5,827 bases of DNA, from NCBI GenBank assembly GCA_003022815.1, contig PXSL01000072.1, positions 1 through 5,827 of the forward strand, given 5' to 3'. Below are positions 1 to 5,414 of this stretch, in pieces. Made by a program: the position numbers and the translations under genes. A model generated the notes under the pieces. It saw nothing but the letters and a program-made list of their open reading frames with translations, was not told where the DNA came from and made no database searches. Within the stretch, counting starts at the first letter, position 1. Each line of letters opens with the position of its first letter. This DNA is from Halobacteriales archaeon SW_5_68_122. Lineage in GTDB: Archaea; Halobacteriota; Halobacteria; Halobacteriales; Haloarculaceae.

Positions 1-1
1 C

Positions 2-130
2 CCGAGTATCGAGGACGTCGGCCAGACGGCGGCCGACATCGAACAGCTGACCCGCGTCCCCGACAAGGACACGCGCGTCTTCCAGGACGGCGTGTACATT
101 ACGGGGACGCCCGAACGAGGTGAGGTCTGA
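2..130 (+). CDS. rpl6: Large-subunit ribosomal protein uL6, C-terminal 42 residues (5' truncated by window)
   Basis: The frame entering at base 2 is open to TGA at 128-130 and gives the last 42 residues of a protein. The stretch with AADIEQLTR, then RVFQDGVYI and a short TGTPERGEV tail, is the typical C-terminus of archaeal uL6. uL6 binds 23S rRNA near the factor-binding site and sarcin-ricin loop of the large subunit. Its place directly before rpl32e is the standard archaeal spc-operon order. The stop codon shares its last base with the ATG of rpl32e (TGATG). The coding end also contains GAGGTGA (117-123), a perfect match to the 16S 3' end six bases before that ATG. The start and most of the gene lie outside the window. 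Identification rests on recognised sequence plus gene order. Confidence 0.93.
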   Translation, partial: PSIEDVGQTAADIEQLTRVPDKDTRVFQDGVYITGTPERGEV

Positions 131-1158
131 TGGCAGACGAAGACGAGTACGAAGAACTGACCGACATCGGCGGCATCGGCGACGCGAAAGCCGAGTCCCT
201 CCGGGAGGCCGGCTTCGAGTCGGTCGACGACGTCCGGAGCGCGAGTCAGGACGACCTCGTCGAGGTCGACGGCATCAGCGACGCGCTGGCGGCCCGTATC
301 AAGGGCGACGTCGGCGGTCTCGAGGTCGACGAGGAGGCCGACGCCGAGGTCGAGGAGGAGCCCGAAGTCGAGACCGAGGAGGAAGACGCTGACGCAGACG
401 AATCCGAGGCCGACGTTGACGAGGCCGATGTCGAGGTCGAGGAGGAGCCCGAAGACGAGGGTCCCTCCGAGCTGGAGGACATCGCCGGCGTCGGCGCCTC
501 GAAGGCCGACGCGCTGCGCGAGGCCGGCTACGATTCCCTCGACGCGGTTCGCGGCGCCAGCCAGTCGGAACTCGCGGACGTCGAGGGCATCGGCAACGCC
601 CTGGCGGCCCGCATCAAGGCCGACGTCGGCGACCTCGAGGTCGCCGAGGAGACCGAGGCCGAGGTCGAGGAAGAAGAGTCCGTCGAGGAAGATGAAGAGG
701 AAGAAGAGGACGTCGAGACCGAACTGCAGCCCCGCGGGCTCGTCGACAAGACGCCGGAACTGACCGACGACGAGGAGCGGCTCCTCGTCCAGCGTCGGCG
801 CGATGGCAAGCCGCAGTTCAACCGACAGGACTACCACGTGAAAAAGCGGACGCCGAAATCGTGGCGCCGTCCCCGCGGCCAGCTGTCGAAGCAGCGAAAG
901 GGCGTCAAGGGGAAGGGCGACACGGTCGAGGCGGGCTTCCGGACGCCGAAGGCGGCCCGCGGCAAGCACCCCAGCGGCTTCGAGGAGGTCCGCGTCGAGA
1001 ACGTCGACGCCCTCGAGGTCGTCGACGGCGACCGGGAGGCCGTCCGCATCGGCTCGACCGTCGGCGCTCGCAAGCGCGAGCGCATCGAAGAGGTCGCCGA
1101 GGAGGAGGAAATCCGCGTGCTCAACCCGACCTACGTGGAAGTGGAGGTCGAAGAATGA
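130..1158 (+). CDS. rpl32e: Large-subunit ribosomal protein eL32 with a duplicated N-terminal helix-hairpin-helix domain
   Basis: This 342-residue protein is a structural component of the archaeal 50S subunit, made on an operon transcript and bound to 23S rRNA. The eL32 core is at about residues 199-342, including [73 protein letters not shown] and a terminal [11 protein letters not shown]. Ahead of it are two HhH domains, at about residues 10-66 and 115-171. Each has the glycine hairpins (DIGGIG/VDGIS and DIAGVG/VEGIG) and an ALAARIK helix. Very acidic linkers follow each, at 67-112 and 172-198. Other haloarchaeal eL32 proteins I recall have about 240 residues and one HhH domain, so this one is about 100 residues longer. 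The ATG at 130 is chosen because it has a strong ribosome-binding site six bases upstream and overlaps the rpl6 stop. The protein has no cysteine. The 3' end overlaps rpl19e as ATGA. Confidence 0.97.
   Translation: MADEDEYEELTDIGGIGDAKAESLREAGFESVDDVRSASQDDLVEVDGISDALAARIKGDVGGLEVDEEADAEVEEEPEVETEEEDADADESEADVDEADVEVEEEPEDEGPSELEDIAGVGASKADALREAGYDSLDAVRGASQSELADVEGIGNALAARIKADVGDLEVAEETEAEVEEEESVEEDEEEEEDVETELQPRGLVDKTPELTDDEERLLVQRRRDGKPQFNRQDYHVKKRTPKSWRRPRGQLSKQRKGVKGKGDTVEAGFRTPKAARGKHPSGFEEVRVENVDALEVVDGDREAVRIGSTVGARKRERIEEVAEEEEIRVLNPTYVEVEVEE
157..360 (+). repeat. HhH-plus-acidic-linker repeat, copy 1 (within rpl32e)
   Basis: This stretch encodes eL32 residues 10-77, the first HhH domain and the start of its acidic linker. 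By hand alignment without gaps, about 44 of 68 residues are identical to copy 2. The offset is exactly 105 codons (315 bp). The similarity includes the acidic ending EAEVEEE/DAEVEEE, so the duplicated unit reached into the linker. Copy 1 looks the more divergent from the single haloarchaeal domain I recall (for example GIS in place of GIG in the second hairpin). Confidence 0.85.
472..675 (+). repeat. HhH-plus-acidic-linker repeat, copy 2 (within rpl32e)
   Basis: This stretch encodes eL32 residues 115-182, the second HhH domain. It keeps [33 protein letters not shown] and an ETEAEVEEE tail, which resemble the single N-terminal domain of other haloarchaeal eL32 proteins more closely than copy 1 does. 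It is therefore probably the ancestral copy, joined directly to the eL32 core. This assignment is inferred from memory of the family. Confidence 0.85.
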
Positions 1159-1604
1159 CTGACCTGAAAGCACAGAAGCGACTCGCCGCCGACATCCTCG
1201 GCGTCGGGAAGAACCGCGTCCGGTTCGACCCCGACGCCCAGGGCGAAATCGCCGACGCCATCACCCGGGACGACGTCCGGGAACTCATCGAGGAGGGCGT
1301 CATCGAGGCGAAGACGGCCAAGGGCAACTCCCGCGGCCAGGCGCGCGAGCGCAACGAGAAGCGCTCCTTCGGCCACCGGACGGGACACGGGTCCCGGAAG
1401 GGCGAGGCCGGAGCGCGCGAGGACGAATCGGACGACTGGCGGAGCCGCATCCGCGCACAGCGGGAGGAGCTGCGCGACATGCGGGACGCCGGCGAGATAG
1501 ACCGCTCTCAGTACCGGGAGCTGTACGACATGGCCAGCGGCGGCGAGTTCGACAGCGTCGGGGACGTAGAGCGGTACGTCGACGACAATTACGGTGAACA
1601 ATAA
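1155..1604 (+). CDS. rpl19e: Large-subunit ribosomal protein eL19
   Basis: The protein has 149 residues, the usual length for a haloarchaeal eL19. It is an archaeal/eukaryotic ribosomal protein of the 50S subunit with a globular N-terminal domain, a basic linker and a long C-terminal helical part that lies on rRNA. Visible family sequence includes [19 protein letters not shown] (residues 4-22), [20 protein letters not shown] (31-50), the basic [15 protein letters not shown] (56-70), [13 protein letters not shown] (77-89), the [15 protein letters not shown] helix (97-111), and [17 protein letters not shown] near the end. The ATG at 1155 overlaps the rpl32e stop (ATGA) and has GGAGGT at 1143-1148, six bases upstream. 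The TAA stop shares a base with the next ATG. Nothing in it looks odd. Confidence 0.97.
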   Translation: MTDLKAQKRLAADILGVGKNRVRFDPDAQGEIADAITRDDVRELIEEGVIEAKTAKGNSRGQARERNEKRSFGHRTGHGSRKGEAGAREDESDDWRSRIRAQREELRDMRDAGEIDRSQYRELYDMASGGEFDSVGDVERYVDDNYGEQ

Positions 1605-2161
1605 TGGCGACAGGACCACGATACAAGGTGCCGATGCGGCGTCGCCGCGAGGCCCGAACGGACTACCACCAGAGGTTGCGCCTGCTGAAATCCGGCAAGC
1701 CACGCCTGGTCGCTCGAAAGAGCAACGACCACACCAGGGCGCAGCTGATACTCACGGGAGCGCAGGGCGACGAGACCGTCGCGAGCGCCGTCTCGGCCGA
1801 CCTCGAGGAGTTCGGCTGGGAGGCGCCGACGGGCAACCTGCCCGCGGCGTATCTGACCGGCTACTTGGCCGGCAAGCGTGCCGTCGAGGCCGGCCTCGAG
1901 GAGGCCGTTCTCGACATCGGGCTGAACACGGCGACGCCCGGCAACAAGGTGTTCGCGGTACAGGAAGGTGCAATCGACGCGGGGCTGGAGATTCCCCACA
2001 ACGAGGCCGTCTTCGCCGACTGGCAACGGACCCGCGGCTCCCACATCGCGGAGTACGCCGAGTCCCTCGACGAGAAGCTGTACGGCGGCGAGTTCGACGC
2101 GGCGGAGCTTCCGGCCCACTTCGACGAGGTGCGAGAGCGCCTGGAGGACAACTATGAGTAA
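1604..2161 (+). CDS. rpl18: Large-subunit ribosomal protein uL18
   Basis: The protein has 185 residues and is the archaeal uL18, which binds 5S rRNA and anchors the central protuberance of the 50S subunit. Recognised sequence includes GPRYKVPMRRRREARTDYHQRLRLLKSGKPRLVARKSN near the N-terminus (residues 4-41), the YLTGYLAGKRAVEAG helix (83-97), AVLDIGLNTATPGNKVFA (101-118), ADWQRTRGSHIAEYAESL, and a C-terminal helix ending DNYE. The ATG at 1604 overlaps the rpl19e TAA by one base and has GGTGA at 1593-1597 as ribosome-binding site. The gene's 3' end contains both the Shine-Dalgarno (2143-2147) and the native start (2154) of rps5, so the two overlap by eight bases. No internal defect is visible. 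Confidence 0.97.
   Translation: MATGPRYKVPMRRRREARTDYHQRLRLLKSGKPRLVARKSNDHTRAQLILTGAQGDETVASAVSADLEEFGWEAPTGNLPAAYLTGYLAGKRAVEAGLEEAVLDIGLNTATPGNKVFAVQEGAIDAGLEIPHNEAVFADWQRTRGSHIAEYAESLDEKLYGGEFDAAELPAHFDEVRERLEDNYE
2143..2147 (+). promoter_or_regulatory. Shine-Dalgarno GGAGG for the native rps5 start at 2154
   Basis: GGAGG lies six bases before ATG 2154, the same spacing as the sites in front of rpl32e, rpl19e and rpl18. It is 17 bases from ATG 2165, too far to serve that codon directly. This is the main reason for taking 2154 as the original start of rps5 and 2165 as a by-product of the lesion. Confidence 0.75.
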
Positions 2162-2186
2162 CGGATGGGAGCCGCGAACGCGGTCG
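2154..2186 (+). pseudogene. rps5: Detached N-terminal remnant of rps5 (uS5), frame-shifted from the rest
   Basis: ATG 2154 opens [10 protein letters not shown], the canonical beginning of haloarchaeal uS5, where an LGRLVQEG-type sequence should follow. Here the frame goes straight into STSTWSSG and stops at 2208-2210. The conserved DIN of uS5 begins at 2186 in another frame. If the arginine codon at 2181-2183 is intact, only two bases separate it from the aspartate codon at 2186. The missing piece is then 3n+1 bases long, about 40 codons by my memory of the family. It covers the N-terminal extension of archaeal and eukaryotic uS5 (LGR...LPLKEPEIVDQLLPGL...EV). The lesion may be real or an assembly or sequencing error. 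Confidence 0.8.
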
Positions 2187-2665
2187 ACATCAACATGGTC
2201 CAGCGGATGACCGACTCCGGCCGCCGGGTAAAGTTCCGGTGTGTCGTCGTCGTCGGCAACCGCGACGGCTTCGTCGGCTACGCCCAGGGACGGGACGATC
2301 AGGTCGGCGGCGCCATCCAGAAGGCCATCGACATTGCGAAGCTGAACATCATCGACGTCTCCCGCGGCTGTGGGTCCTGGGAGTGCGGCTGTGGCCGCCC
2401 CCACACCGTCGCGCTACGGACGACCGGCAAGGCCGGCTCCGTTGAGATCGAGCTCCAGCCCGCCCCGCGCGGGCTGGGGCTGGCCGGCGGCGAGACCGTC
2501 CGCCACGTCTTGGAACTGGCCGGCATCGAGGACAGCTGGACGCGTTCCAGCGGGAACACCCGGACGACGGTCAACTTCGCGAAGGCGACGTTCGACGCGC
2601 TAACGGCGACCGCCGAGTCCCGGGTGCCCGAGCGCACCCTCGAGAAGCGCGAGGTGGTCGAATGA
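2165..2665 (+). CDS. rps5: Small-subunit ribosomal protein uS5, lacking its archaeal N-terminal extension
   Basis: This 166-residue open frame encodes nearly all of uS5, the 30S protein beside the mRNA entrance that contributes to decoding accuracy. The first domain (double-stranded-RNA-binding fold) starts at [17 protein letters not shown] (residues 8-24) and continues through [25 protein letters not shown]. The second domain has [34 protein letters not shown] and [19 protein letters not shown]. Haloarchaeal uS5 is usually about 210 residues. This one starts with MGAANAV, a mixture of out-of-frame leader and resumed sequence, because the true N-terminus at 2154 is in another frame. ATG 2165 has no well-placed Shine-Dalgarno. 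It could still be reached by re-initiation after the rpl18 stop at 2161 or from the short 2154 peptide. The protein carries the only four cysteines seen in this operon (26, 69, 74, 76). The TGA stop overlaps the rpl30 ATG. The identity is certain, but whether this form is functional is not. Confidence 0.88.
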   Translation: MGAANAVDINMVQRMTDSGRRVKFRCVVVVGNRDGFVGYAQGRDDQVGGAIQKAIDIAKLNIIDVSRGCGSWECGCGRPHTVALRTTGKAGSVEIELQPAPRGLGLAGGETVRHVLELAGIEDSWTRSSGNTRTTVNFAKATFDALTATAESRVPERTLEKREVVE

Positions 2666-3126
2666 TAGCCGTCGTCCAGCTCCGCGGCGAGGTCAATCAG
2701 GAGGAAGGCGTCAGAGACACCCTCGAGATGCTGAACATCGGGCGTGTCAACCACGCCACCCTTGTCCCGGACACCGATGCCTATCACGGCATGGTGACGA
2801 AGGTCAACGACTGGGTCGCCTACGGCGACCCCTCCGAGGACGTCGTGGCGCTGCTCATCGAGCGCCGCGCCGAGCCCGCCGAGGGCGCCGGCGACATCGA
2901 CGACGGGTGGGTCGCAGAGCACACCGACTACGGGGACGTGCCGGCGCTGGCGTCGGCGCTCCTCGCCGAGGAGACGACGCTGCAGGAGGCGGGGCTGTCG
3001 CCGACGCTGCGGCTACACCCGCCCCGCGGCGGCCACGAGGGCGTAAAGAACCCGACGGTCGACGGCGGCCAGCTCGGCCCACACTCGACCGAGGAGATCG
3101 ACGCACTCCTGGAGGAAATGCGATAA
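2662..3126 (+). CDS. rpl30: Large-subunit ribosomal protein uL30
   Basis: The protein has 154 residues, the usual length of archaeal uL30, longer than the roughly 60-residue bacterial protein. Residues 1-60 form the core fold and include [35 protein letters not shown] and [16 protein letters not shown]. The archaeal C-terminal extension includes [49 protein letters not shown] and a closing [12 protein letters not shown] helix. It is a 23S rRNA-binding component of the 50S subunit. The ATG at 2662 overlaps the rps5 stop (ATGA) and is preceded by GAGGTG at 2651-2656. The stop TAA shares a base with the rpl15 ATG. No irregularity is visible. Confidence 0.97.
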   Translation: MIAVVQLRGEVNQEEGVRDTLEMLNIGRVNHATLVPDTDAYHGMVTKVNDWVAYGDPSEDVVALLIERRAEPAEGAGDIDDGWVAEHTDYGDVPALASALLAEETTLQEAGLSPTLRLHPPRGGHEGVKNPTVDGGQLGPHSTEEIDALLEEMR

Positions 3127-3635
3127 TGACTTCCAAGAAACGACGACAGCGCGGCTCCCGGACCCACGGCGGCGGCTCCCACAAGAACCGCCGCGGCGCC
3201 GGCCACCGCGGCGGGCGCGGGCGAGCGGGCCGCGACAAACACGAGTTCCACAATTACGAACCGCTCGGCAAGTCCGGCTTCGACCGCCCCCAGAAGGTCA
3301 AGCGGGACGTCGAAACCATCAACGTCCGCGAACTCGACGAGGACGCGGTCGTGCTGGCCGCGGAGGGCGTCGCCGAGGAAACCGACGATGGCTACCGCGT
3401 TGACGCCCGCGACATCGTTGAGGACGGCCACGAGGTCGACCTCGTGAAGGTGCTCGGCGGCGGCCGTGTTCACGAGTCGCTGGAGGTCGTCGCCGACGAC
3501 TTCTCGGCGGACGCCGCGGAGGCGCTCGAAGAGGCCGGCGGCGAGGCCGTCCTCTCCAAGCGAGGGGAGGAGCTGATCGCCGAGGCGGAGGAAGCCGACA
3601 GAGATACAACGGACGAGGACAACGAGGAAGCGTAA
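3126..3635 (+). CDS. rpl15: Large-subunit ribosomal protein uL15
   Basis: The protein has 169 residues, close to the roughly 165 expected. uL15 helps assemble the large subunit and threads a long basic N-terminal arm into 23S rRNA. That arm is plain at residues 1-40 (TSKKRRQRGSRTHGGGSHKNRRGAGHRGGRGRAG), followed by HEFHNYEPLGKSGFDRPQKVKRDVETINVREL and the globular part with VDLVKVLGGGRV (about 104-115), ADAAEALEEAGGEAVL and an acidic C-terminal tail. The start at 3126 is chosen because it overlaps the rpl30 stop (TAATG), begins the arm exactly, and has GGAGG at 3111-3115. The frame is open further upstream, but only as a shadow of rpl30. The stop is directly followed by the secY ATG. Confidence 0.97.
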   Translation: MTSKKRRQRGSRTHGGGSHKNRRGAGHRGGRGRAGRDKHEFHNYEPLGKSGFDRPQKVKRDVETINVRELDEDAVVLAAEGVAEETDDGYRVDARDIVEDGHEVDLVKVLGGGRVHESLEVVADDFSADAAEALEEAGGEAVLSKRGEELIAEAEEADRDTTDEDNEEA

Positions 3636-5147
3636 ATGAGCTGGAAGGAGGCCGCCGAACCGGTACTTACGCGCCTACCCGCCGTCGAGCGCCCGACGGG
3701 CCACGTCCCGTTCAAGCGCAAGCTGGGGTGGACGGCCGGCGTGCTCGTACTGTATTTCTTCCTGACGAACGTGCCGATATACGGACTCGGGCAGGGAAGC
3801 GACATCTTCGGGCGGTTCCGCTCCATTCTGGGCGGCAACCAGGGGACCCTGCTACAGGTCGGCATCGGGCCCATCGTCACGGCGTCCATCGTGCTCCAGT
3901 TGCTCGGCGGCGCGGACCTGCTCGGCCTCGACACCGAGGAAAACCCCCGCGACCAAGCGCTGTACCAGGGCCTCCAGAAGTTCCTCGTCATCGTGATGAC
4001 GGCGCTGACGGCGGCCCCAATGGTGTTCGCCGGCTTCCTCTCCGCCGACCCCGTCATCGCCGGGCGGCTCGGCATTAGCACGACGGCACTGTCGTGGCTC
4101 ATGTTCGCCCAGATATTCGTCGGCGGGATGATGATTCTCTACATGGACGAGATAATCTCCAAGTGGGGGGTCGGCTCCGGTATTGGGCTGTTCATCATCG
4201 CCGGGGTAAGCCAGCGGCTCATCGGCGGGTTCCTCTCGTGGAGCGGTCTCGGGAGCGAATACGTTGGCTTCTTCCCCCAGTGGTACGGTATCCTGACGGG
4301 CGCGATAGAGATCGGCTCGCCGCTGACGATGTCGGGACTGTCGAACCTCTTCATCGGCGAGGGTCGACTCCTCGCACTTGTCACGACGCTTCTCATCTTC
4401 GTGGTGGTCGTGTACGCGGAGTCGGTCCGCATCGAGATTCCGCTCAGCCACGCCCGGGTCAAGGGCGCCCGCGGCCGCTTCCCGGTGAAGCTCATCTACG
4501 CCAGCGTCCTGCCGATGATTCTCGTCCGGGCGTTACAGGCCAACATCCAGTTCCTCGGCCGCATTCTCTACTCGCAGTTCGGAAACGTTAACGGCTTCAT
4601 CGTGCTGTTCGGCCGACCGCTACCGTGGCTCGGCCAGTACACCGAACCGAGCGGCACCGGCGGCTTCGCACAGCCCATTGGCGGGCTGTTCTACTACCTG
4701 GCGCCCATCTACTCGCCGGGCGACTGGATGTGGTGGCTGGGTCAGACGTCCGCCGAGCCGTGGCAGATCATGATCCGCCTCGGGGTTGACCTGACGTTCA
4801 TGATCGTCGGCGGCGCCATCTTCGCGGTCTTCTGGGTCGAAACCACCGGGATGGGCCCAACGGCGACCGCGAAACAGATTCAGAACTCCGGGATGCAGAT
4901 TCCCGGCTTCCGGCAGTCGCCCGGCGTCACCGAGAAGGTGCTTGAGCGGTACATCCCGCAGGTGACCGTCATCGGTGGCGCGCTGGTCGGGCTCTTGGCC
5001 GTGATGGCCAACATGCTCGGCACCATCGGACAGGTCACCGGCACCGGCCTGCTGCTGACCGTCTCCATCACTTACAAGCTCTACGAGGAGATCGCCGAAG
5101 AGCAACTGATGGAGATGCACCCGATGATGCGGGAGATGTTCGGTTAA
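3636..5147 (+). CDS. secY: Preprotein translocase subunit SecY
   Basis: This 503-residue integral membrane protein is the pore-forming subunit of the SecYE-beta channel, which moves unfolded proteins across or into the cytoplasmic membrane. About ten hydrophobic segments are visible: near residues 31-46, 73-92, 115-134, 152-171, 180-199, 244-262, 284-308, 378-400, 440-462 and 465-482. The polar stretch at 50-70 fits the plug region. The cytoplasmic loops that contact the ribosome are recognisable as HARVKGARGRFPVKLIY (about 272-288) and GMGPTATAKQIQNSGMQIPGFR (about 405-426). A long loop between the seventh and eighth segments (about 309-377) is extracellular by topology. The C-terminus is YKLYEEIAEEQLMEMHPMMREMFG. 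ATG 3636 abuts the rpl15 stop and has GAGGA at 3624-3628. The gene ends the operon, followed at once by a terminator. It contains no cysteine. Confidence 0.97.
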   Translation: MSWKEAAEPVLTRLPAVERPTGHVPFKRKLGWTAGVLVLYFFLTNVPIYGLGQGSDIFGRFRSILGGNQGTLLQVGIGPIVTASIVLQLLGGADLLGLDTEENPRDQALYQGLQKFLVIVMTALTAAPMVFAGFLSADPVIAGRLGISTTALSWLMFAQIFVGGMMILYMDEIISKWGVGSGIGLFIIAGVSQRLIGGFLSWSGLGSEYVGFFPQWYGILTGAIEIGSPLTMSGLSNLFIGEGRLLALVTTLLIFVVVVYAESVRIEIPLSHARVKGARGRFPVKLIYASVLPMILVRALQANIQFLGRILYSQFGNVNGFIVLFGRPLPWLGQYTEPSGTGGFAQPIGGLFYYLAPIYSPGDWMWWLGQTSAEPWQIMIRLGVDLTFMIVGGAIFAVFWVETTGMGPTATAKQIQNSGMQIPGFRQSPGVTEKVLERYIPQVTVIGGALVGLLAVMANMLGTIGQVTGTGLLLTVSITYKLYEEIAEEQLMEMHPMMREMFG

Positions 5148-5149
5148 TT

Positions 5150-5179
5150 GGGGACCCGCTGTGTCCCCAGTGCTTTTTT
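5150..5179 (+). terminator. Intrinsic terminator of the ribosomal-protein/secY operon
   Basis: GGGGAC at 5150-5155 pairs perfectly with GTCCCC at 5163-5168 around a seven-base loop. Five bases later comes a run of six T (5174-5179). It begins two bases after the secY stop. Archaeal RNA polymerase terminates at oligo-T tracts, with or without a hairpin, so this is a well-supported end of the operon transcript. It implies that secY is the last gene of the transcription unit here. Confidence 0.8.
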
Positions 5180-5371
5180 CTCAGTAGCCACCGGCATGAG
5201 CCCGTTCTCCTCCGAACAACGTACGGCCGCTACTCGCGTAGATTTTCAAGCTGGAGTCCATCAAATCCTAATAAGCCACGCCGTGCACACGCCTGGTAGG
5301 CACCGATTCCCGTCGTGCATTCCACCGCGCTCGAAGGTGTGCGGACATAGTGAGTTCGAGCGAGTTGAACG
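5180..5371. other. Intergenic region with no convincing gene
   Basis: This stretch of about 190 bases separates the operon terminator from the next promoter. Short open frames cross it (for example ATG 5194 to TAG 5378, 61 codons). They show no recognisable protein sequence, acidic haloarchaeal composition or ribosome-binding site. I saw no tRNA-like cloverleaf on either strand. Small hairpins such as CTAC/GTAG (5230-5241) and GCCT/AGGC (5291-5301) are too short to mean much. CTAATAAG near 5268-5275 is weakly TATA-like, but nothing downstream explains it. Confidence 0.5.
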
Positions 5372-5389
5372 GCGATAGATTTTTAATTT
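5372..5389 (+). promoter_or_regulatory. Putative archaeal promoter (BRE/TATA) of the 5415 regulator gene
   Basis: The T-rich element TTTTTAATTT at 5380-5389 is preceded by a purine-rich GCGATAGA that could act as the TFB-recognition element. Counting about 25 bases from the centre of the TATA-like core places the transcription start at roughly 5408-5412, only a few bases before ATG 5415. That would give a nearly leaderless mRNA, common in haloarchaea, and agrees with the lack of a Shine-Dalgarno before this gene. It is the most AT-rich spot in the window. The call is by position and composition only. Confidence 0.6.
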
Positions 5390-5390
5390 C

Positions 5391-5410
5391 TTGCTACGAA
5401 TACGTAGCAA
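5391..5410. promoter_or_regulatory. Perfect inverted repeat, candidate operator at the regulator's transcription start
   Basis: TTGCTACG (5391-5398) and CGTAGCAA (5403-5410) are exact reverse complements separated by AATA. The symmetry, 8-bp arms and full span of 20 bp fit the footprint of a dimeric DNA-binding protein. It lies directly between the TATA-like element and ATG 5415, covering the predicted transcription start, so a bound protein would block initiation. The adjacent gene encodes a helix-turn-helix protein, so autoregulation is an obvious possibility, but the binding protein is not known. It is not followed by a T tract, so a terminator is unlikely. Confidence 0.65.
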
Positions 5411-5414
5411 AGCA

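Noticed and set aside
246..1124. Long minus-strand open frames opposite rpl32e (serine-rich)
   Set aside because: They are complements of GAG/GAC/GTC-rich coding sequence, a known effect in high-GC acidic-protein genes. The + strand frame is a recognised ribosomal protein.
5229..5241. GCTAC-TCGC-GTAG resembling the operator palindrome, as a second operator
   Set aside because: The arms are only four bases and the spacing differs from the 5391-5410 element. It is about 150 bases from the promoter, so chance is the simpler explanation.
5250..5345. Possible tRNA or small RNA gene between the terminator and the regulator
   Set aside because: I could not find a T-arm consensus, anticodon stem or matching acceptor arms on either strand. 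A covariance-model search would be decisive.
5148..5378. Open frames across the intergenic region (TTG 5148 or ATG 5194 to TAG 5378)
   Set aside because: They begin inside or just after the secY terminator and lack a ribosome-binding site. Their translation has no recognisable motif and not the acidic composition of haloarchaeal proteins.
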